Both the position numbers and the translations under genes were made by a program. A DNA stretch of 64,000 bases from Eopsaltria australis (Eukaryota; Chordata; Aves; Passeriformes; Petroicidae). Below are positions 57,770 through 64,000 of the stretch, one piece after another; position 1 is the first letter of the stretch; every line of letters starts with the position of its first letter. The DNA lies in the NCBI GenBank assembly GCA_034509425.1, contig JAVTVJ010000573.1, forward strand, positions 108,028-172,027, in the 5' to 3' direction. A model generated the notes under the pieces. It saw only the letters and a program-made list of their open reading frames with translations, was not told where the DNA came from and searched no databases.

Positions 57770-58690
57770 GTAATAAAATACACCCTTTAAAACAGGAATG
57801 TGTATTTCTGAGAAACTCTTTGAGATATTTCTCCATAACTGTAGCAGGAAACCTTCCTGATGACCTGCACCAGGGCAGAGGGAAATCAAGGCAGAGCCAT
57901 GGTTTTTTAGGAAACCTCTCAAGAATTCAAAGTCACAATCAAACTCCAAAGTTTCTTGAACTTTTAATGGGTCCCACTGAGGGCCACAAGTGTGAAAGTG
58001 TCCCCAGGTTCCAGTTAGAGCAGGAAACTGGAGGCAGAGATGACAGGTGGGGACAAAGAGAAGCCAAGTCTTGGTGCCCTGGGGCACAGCAGGGTCTCTG
58101 CCACCAAGGGCTGGGAGGAGACACCTTGTCCTGAGGCCCTGGGGCCTCCTGGCACAGCCCCAGCAAGGCTGGCCACTGTCACCCCCTTGTCCTGCCCTCA
58201 GCATCCCCCCCACATGCCAGTGGCCTCAGGGATCTGCTGGAAGGAGTCCCTGGGGAGCCTTGCTCAGGAATGGCCCTGGGGGCTCCTTAATGCTCCCAGG
58301 GACTGCAGGTTTTTCCAAGGACTTTGGGTTCTGCTTTTGCCTTGGAGTCTCTGAGAGCTTTGTGCAATCCTGGCCTCCAATTCTCTGCTCTAACGAGTCC
58401 CTTGAGATTCTCTGTCAGTAACAACACTCAGTGGGGCTCATTAATGCTGCAGTTACTTCAGTTTTTTAAGGTTCTTTCCTTTCTCCTTTCCACACTGAGT
58501 CTCTGAGAGCTTTGTGCAATCCTGGCCTCCAATTCTCTCCTCCAAGGAGTCCATCCGGAGCCTGTGTTGGGGATGGACCTCAGTGGGACCCATCAATGCT
58601 TTGAGACCCTTTGGGTTTTTCCTCTGCCTTTGGCTCCTGGAAAGGTTTGTGCAATCTCCTCTCAGGCCCTGAGGTTCAAGGGCTCAGCAC
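57770..58690. repeat. Diverged ~150-bp dispersed repeats
   Basis: Counterpart of 6535-7300 with one additional unit that carries CTGCTCTAACGAGTCCC and TTAATGCTGCAG. Confidence 0.6.
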
Positions 58691-58729
58691 CAAATGCACC
58701 ACGGGGCTCATTGGGACCATTGTGGAACT

Positions 58730-58920
58730 CAGGGGTGCCCATGGAACCAAGGGGCCATGGTGACACTGTGGAGCCCAGAGTGTCCCAGAGGAGCCATTGT
58801 GACACAGCGGGGCCACAGGGAGCCAAGGGGCCATTGGGACACTTGAGGGCTTTGTGGAACCAAGAAGCCACTCTGACACTGCAAGGTGTCATGGAATCAG
58901 GGAGACCATTGTGACCCTTG
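58730..58920 (-). repeat. 38-bp satellite, reverse
   Basis: About five monomers at the end of segment D copy 2, then an abrupt change to the 190-bp family not matching the junction in copy 1. Confidence 0.8.
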
Positions 58921-59920
58921 GCCTCTTGGGGGCTGCCTCTCACCTGCTTTTGAAACACTGGGGCTCGGTGCTTTTCTTCCCATGGAAAAGAACCATCCTT
59001 CCTGTCAAGGTGTCCATGGCTGGAATTGAGATTCCACTTCTCAAATTCTGAGTATCGAAGGATTCCTTCTTGATAAAACATGACACACAGATCTGGCTGC
59101 CTTGGCCACCCAGGGGCCACCTCTCATCTGCCTTTGAAACACTGGGACCGTGTGCTTCTCTTTCCTATGGGGAAAAAGCACCTTTCACATCCAGGTGACC
59201 ATGGCAAAATTGGGAATGCGGCTCCAGAATTCCCTGTATCCAAGGACAGCTCCCAGACTAAAGCTGCCAGGACTGACAAATCTGGCTGGCCTTGGCTTCC
59301 TGAGGGCTGGCTCTCATCTGCCTTTGAAACACTGGAACTTTGTGCTTTTCTTCCTCATGAAAAGAACTCTTCTTCCTGTCCAGGCACCCATGACCAAAAT
59401 TGAGATTCCACCTCCAAAATTCCCTATGTCCAAGGTTTGCCCCCAGATGAAAGGTGCCAGGAGAGACAGGTCTGGCTGCCTTCGCCTATGGTGGCCACCT
59501 CCCATCTTCTTCCAAAACACTTGGATTTCATACTTTTCTTTCCTATGGGAAAAACCATTCGTCTCGACCAGGTGCCCATGGCCAAAAATGGGATTCCACC
59601 TCCAAAATTCCACATATCCAAGGTTTGCTTTCAGAGTAAAGCTACCAGGACAGGGAGGTCTGGCTGGCCTTAGCGTCTGATGGCCGCCTTCCATCTGCCC
59701 CTGAAACCCTGGTGTTCTGAGATTTCCTACCTTCTTGTCCAGTCGTACTCCTCCAAGTGTCCATGTCTGAACGTGGTATTGTGTCTCTAAAATTCTGTAT
59801 ATCAGGGCATTGCTCCCAGACAAATCTGCCAGTGCTGTCAAGCCTGGCTGGCCTTGGCCTCTGGTGACTGCCCCTCATCTGCCCCTGTGACAGTGGGGCT
59901 CGGTTGTTCCCTTCCTATGA
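58921..59920 (-). repeat. 190-bp satellite array, reverse
   Basis: About five monomers similar in order to 7700-8640. Confidence 0.87.
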
Positions 59921-60072
59921 AGATCACTGTGACACTTTGGGGCCTTGTGGAAGCAAGGGATCATTGTGACACCATGGGAACGTTGTGACACTGTTGTGGC
60001 CCATGGAACCAAGGGCCAGTGGGACACAGCAGGGCCTCATGGAAACAAGAGGCGATTGTGAGCCTGCAGGGC
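59921..60072 (-). repeat. 38-bp satellite, reverse, short
   Basis: Four monomers; the last ones match 38490-38566. Confidence 0.78.
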
Positions 60073-60451
60073 TGCAACAGCCCAGAACACTCCAATGCTG
60101 GGGGAACCAAAGGTTCCTTTACTGCAGTTTGGTGCACAGGAGAAACACCAACCTGATATTCTCAAGAGGTCAAAATTACATAGAATTTTACTGGCAAAAT
60201 ACAGAAAATCAAGGAACTTTGGCAGAGGATGTAATGCAACATCCAATTCAACATAAAATACTTTTCATAGCAGTAACTTCCTCTACTTTGCCTATTTAAC
60301 CTAGAAATCTTTAAACCCTTAAGATGTTAAATTAACAAGAAATGTTGCAGGTGAAGAGGATTAGAAGGAGAAGACAGAAAGAGAGAGAGAGAGAGAGAGA
60401 AAGAAAGAAGAGCCATAGAAAGACACACACATACAAACTGCTCAGGTTCCA
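60073..60451 (-). mobile_element. Inverted-end LTR-like element, copy C
   Basis: Same orientation as copy A. It contains a (GA)n microsatellite at about 60378-60412 that copy A has only in short form. Right end reads GTTCCA instead of GTTGCA. Confidence 0.5.
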
Positions 60452-60745
60452 GTATGGGTGAGATACCCTGCAGAACCAAGGAGACCTTTGTTGGCAGCAC
60501 AGAACCTCATGGAGCCAAGGGGCCACAGTGACACTTTTGAGCCTCATGGAACCAAGGGAGCAGTGGGACACTTCAGGGCTTCATGGAACAAGAAAGCCAC
60601 TGAGACATTGCAAGGCCTCATGGAAGCACGGGGCCCGTGTGACATTTCAGAATCAAGGAGAACATTGTGACACTCCAGGGCCTCATGGAATCAAGGAGGA
60701 CATTGTGACCCTACGGGGCCTCATGGAACCAAGGGAACATGGAAC
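60452..60745 (-). repeat. 38-bp satellite array, reverse
   Basis: About seven monomers leading to a shared junction near 60735. Confidence 0.83.
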
Positions 60746-60880
60746 AGGCCTGGCTGGTTTGGCCTCCCAGGGGCTTGGCCAGAACAATCCTGCTGAATCT
60801 GGCATGTTGAGGGCCACTTCTCATCAGGCCCTGTAACACTGGGGCACCGTAGGTTCCTTCCTATGGAGACCATTGGGATG
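60746..60880 (-). repeat. 190-bp satellite, reverse, partial
   Basis: Less than one monomer left between two 38-bp arrays, with both junctions kept. Confidence 0.7.
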
Positions 60881-61395
60881 CTGTAGGGCCTCATGGAAAC
60901 AACAGGATCATTGTGGCACCAAGGGGCCAGTGTGAAGCAGCAGGGCTTTGTGGAACCAAGAGGCCATTGTTGCATTACAGGGCCTTGTGGAACCAAAGGG
61001 CCATTGTGATCCTGCAGGGCACCGTGGATCCATGGAGATCATTGTGAGATTGGAAGGCCTGATGGAATCATGGAGAGCCTTGTGACACTGTGGGGCCTCC
61101 TGGAAGCAAGGGGCCAGTGTGACACTCTGGGCTCCCATTGAGTGAAATGTCCATTATAACACTGTGAGACCTCATATAACCGTGGGTCTGTTGTGATACT
61201 TCAGAACCAAGGGGCCGTGGGGATTTTGTGGGGTCTCATGGAAACAAGGGGCCATTGTGACATTTTGGAACCAAGAAGAGCACTGCGACACTGCGAGACC
61301 TCAAGGAACCAAAGGGCCACTGTGACATTGCAGGGCCCATAGAAAAGGGGACCGTGGTGACACTGTGGGTCCTCATGGAACCAAGGGAACATGGA
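60881..61395 (-). repeat. 38-bp satellite array, reverse
   Basis: About thirteen monomers ending in the shared junction near 61395. Confidence 0.85.
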
Positions 61396-61830
61396 ATGAG
61401 TCTGGCTGGCTTGGCCTCCTGGGAACCACCTGACAGGTCCAGCATGTGGAGAGCTGCCTGCCTCTCACCAGCCCATGAAGCACTGGGGCTCTGTGCTTTC
61501 CTTCCTACGGAAAAGAACTGTGCCCCTTTCCAGGCACCCATGGCCAAAAATGGTAATCTCCCAAAAAATTCTCTGTATAAGGGGTTACTCCCAGACAAAA
61601 GCAGCCAGGACAGACAGGTCTGGCTGGCCTTGGTCTCTAATGGTCACCTCTCATCTGCCCCTGAATCACCGGGGCTCTGTTGCTTCCTTCATATGGGAAA
61701 AAACCGTCCTTCTTGTCCAGGGCCAAAACTGGGGTTCTACCCCCAAAATTCCATAAAACAAGGATTGATCCCAGATAGAAGTACCTAGGAATAACAGGTC
61801 TGGCTGGCCTTGGTCTCTGGTCATTTTCTG
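61396..61830 (-). repeat. 190-bp satellite array, reverse
   Basis: About two and a half monomers. No forward arm follows, unlike before modules 1 and 3. Confidence 0.83.
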
Positions 61831-62164
61831 GGACTATGAGCAAACACCTTGGAGGGGCCCAGAGATCTCCCAAGCTGGGGTTTGGAGGCCTCAAGCACAT
61901 GACCACTATATAGGGACAAAGGAGCTCTGTGCTCGGTGGAGTGGAGACTGAGGACACTGGAGGAGAGCCCTGGGAGGGAGTGAAGGGCAGTTTCAGAGAT
62001 GGTGAAAACTTTTGACATAGTAAAAAACAGAGGAAGAAAGAATTAATGCCAAGTGCAGCTGGGAAGGCCCAGACTGGACAAAAGGAGAAGAAAGGAATTT
62101 CTCTCCCAGGGCAGGGCTGTGGTGCAACACATCCCCCAGAAGGACTCTGGAGCAGCCCAAGGCT
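61831..62164. other. Unassigned spacer, possible LTR remnant
   Basis: Purine-rich sequence with a TATATAG box near 61907. It takes the place of the LTR-like segments before the other modules. Not identified. Confidence 0.25.
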
Positions 62165-63200
62165 TTGTGTGGGCAGGCAGAGGCAGGCAGGAGGCAGGGC
62201 TGTCAGCAAAGGAAGGGGCCAGCCAGGTGGGGCAGCCAGGGCATGAGGACAGCCTGCAGGGACAGAGGCGCAGGGCAGGGACACCGTAGCACAGCCTGGG
62301 CTGCAGAGGCCACAGGGATGGGCAGCAGCTGCAAGGCCCGGACAGAGGCAACTCCTGCAGCACTTTGGCCATGGCTGCTGGCCCTGGGCGTGAGGCATGA
62401 GGAGGAGACAAGTGAGCCTTGCTGTGCTGGGGCCTCATTGCCTCCTTGGCCCTGCTCAGCAGCCTGGCAGGGGCCGCCCCATGGTGCTGCCCTTGCCATT
62501 TCACATGGCCACATGGCAGTGGCCCGGGAAGAGGCCTGAGCAATGAGGGAGGGACAGGATGTGCCTTGCCAGGGGCTGGGGCTCAGGCCTTTGCCCTTTG
62601 CATTGCTGAAACACATCCAGCTTTGCTCAGCATCACAGACACCTTTGCCTTGTTTGTCCCCAGCTGTCATCACTGCCTCCAGTGTTCTGCTCTAACTGGA
62701 ACCTGGGGACACTTTCTCACTTGTGTCCCTCAGTGAGACTTATTAAAACTTCCAGAAACTTTGGAGTTTGACTGTGACTTAGAATTCTTGAGAGGTTTCT
62801 TCAGTTCCCTCTCAGGGACTGATGTTCAGGGACTCAGCACCAAAGCCCCAAGAGGGTCATTACAGTCCTTGTGCTGTGTCTGTGCTGCTGAGCTGGGCCG
62901 GGCTCCTGGCACAGATGCAGCTCCTGGCAAGGGCAGCGCTGCAGAGAGACAGCTCTGGCCATGAGCAGCTCCTGGGCACAGCCCAGCAGGGCTGGGGCAC
63001 TGCCTGCAGCCACCCTGGGCACAGCACAGAGGCACAGAGAGCTTCAATCAGTCAGGGCTGGAAGATGCTGAGAAGTGCCTGGGGGAGAATCATTGGCAGC
63101 CCTTGACACAGGAAGCCTCTGGCTGCAGGACAAGGCAGCTGCAGCTCCTGGAGTGATCTCCTAAAGCTGGAACATCCCAATGACTACAGATCCTGTAAGT
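62165..63200 (+). repeat. Olfactory-module upstream repeat, copy 4
   Basis: Like the other three copies; its second half is nearly the same as copy 2 at an offset of about 32.6 kb. It ends in the donor-like GTAAGT at 63195-63200. Confidence 0.8.
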
Positions 63201-64000
63201 GCATTCTCTGATTCTCTCTTGTGTAAAGCAGCCAGGGGTGCCCAGGGCTGTCCTGCAGAGCAGGGTCCTGCAGCCCAGAGCGCTGTGCTGGGCCAGGGAC
63301 TCTGCTGCCTGCCAGGGACAGCTCTCAGCCAGCCCGGGGAGCTGCTGCCAGTGCTGGGGGAAAAGATCTGGGTGGACGGAGACAGCAGGTGGGGCTTGGA
63401 AGCGTTCTTCTTGTGTGGTGAGGAGGCTGCATTGTTGAGGACTGCTCCCAGCATGACATTTAACTCCAGGGTATTTCCTAGTAAATTATAAAGGGAGCAC
63501 AGCCAGGCAGGGGCTGCATTAAAGGGAAAAATCCTGCTTTTTTAATCTACTGGTGTGGGTTGCCTGGATGGGAAATTGCACACAGATATTAATCTCAAAC
63601 TTCACATTGAGAAAAATCCAAAACATTTTCTCTCAGTTGTGAATAAACCAGGCAGTGACAGAAATCAGCACAGGGTCCCTTACAGGCAGCATCTGTGTTT
63701 CTTTTCCAGCCTCCTCAGGGTTTCTCTGACTTTGCCATCAGAGCCTGCAGGGCCAGAGCTGCCCCTGGGCAGTGCCCTGTGCTGGGAGGGCTCTGCAGGG
63801 CAGAACTGAGCCCCCAGGGCTGGGCTGGGCTCTGGTAGCACTGGGCACAGGGAAGCAGCTGCTGGCAGGGACAGCTCCAGGCAGCAGAGCCCTGGGCAGG
63901 CAGTGGGGAGAAAGAGCCACCAAACTGTGCTGCGATATTTAAAGTGCTCTCCAAACCCAACTGTTCCATGATTGCTTTTTTACAGATCCCCATGCCAAGA
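63201..64000 (+). other. 5' flank of a fourth receptor outside the window
   Basis: No gene. 63740-63880 resembles 13200-13330, the receptor-1 flank about 500-630 bp before its ATG. The first receptor codons would be expected shortly after the window ends. Confidence 0.4.

Larger units (their letters stand above)
55890..58892 (+). repeat. Duplicated segment D, copy 2
   Basis: Same order as copy 1 at 4691-7507. It is about 190 bp longer: one extra ~52-bp motif unit (about 57080-57132) and one extra ~145-bp repeat unit (about 58370-58515). Confidence 0.85.

Noticed and set aside
905..61830. CRISPR-like array from regularly spaced 38-bp repeats
   Set aside because: The repeats are degenerate with no unique spacers of constant length, and the genome is vertebrate. 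This is satellite DNA.
1..64000. tRNA, rRNA or other structured RNA genes
   Set aside because: Scanning by eye found no cloverleaf with A and B boxes or rRNA core. The tRNA-Phe match at 17024 is a primer binding site, not a gene.

Overview
The window reads as bird nuclear DNA, most likely from a passerine (an inference). Two degenerate CR1 LINE fragments, olfactory receptor copies of the bird-expanded OR14 (gamma-c) type and a tRNA-Phe-primed endogenous retrovirus with an avian class II backbone support this. All recognisable genes lie on the plus strand. Most of the window is repeats and recent duplications, so few of the many open frames are real genes.

Layout. 0-4.7 kb: an LTR-like left edge, then satellite DNA. 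4.7-7.5 kb: duplicated segment D (copy 1), made of an AT-rich tract, a GC-rich island with an array of ZNF143/THAP11-like motifs, a CCCAGT minisatellite and diverged ~150-bp repeats. 7.3-11.3 kb: satellite whose orientation flips near 9640. 11.3-16.7 kb: olfactory module 1 with an intact receptor (13834-14760). 16.7-24.9 kb: a provirus with two LTRs. 24.9-28.8 kb: satellite split by a solo LTR. 28.8-36 kb: olfactory module 2 with an intact receptor (32059-32985). 36-39 kb: CR1, satellite and one arm of an inverted duplication. 39-43.7 kb: satellite flipping near 41010. 43.7-49.5 kb: olfactory module 3 with a receptor pseudogene (46984-47919). 49.5-55.9 kb: CR1, LTR-like elements, satellite and the other inverted arm. 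55.9-58.9 kb: segment D (copy 2). 58.9-61.8 kb: satellite. 62-64 kb: the upstream half of a fourth olfactory module whose receptor should lie just past the right edge.

Two tandem families (~38 bp and ~190 bp monomers) form one composite satellite. They are joined by the same junction sequence about thirteen times, in both orientations. The receptors share nearly identical N-terminal halves but differ in TM3, EC2/TM5 and TM6, as expected if gene conversion and diversification act together in an actively rearranging array.

The provirus has open gag and env. Its pro frame breaks at a run of eight C, and pol carries a nonsense codon next to the last catalytic residue of integrase. It combines two canonical -1 slippery sites with a gamma-type envelope. 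It lacks a target-site duplication and sits between two unlike repeat contexts, so it marks a rearrangement junction. All comparisons were made by eye; no alignment or database search was run.
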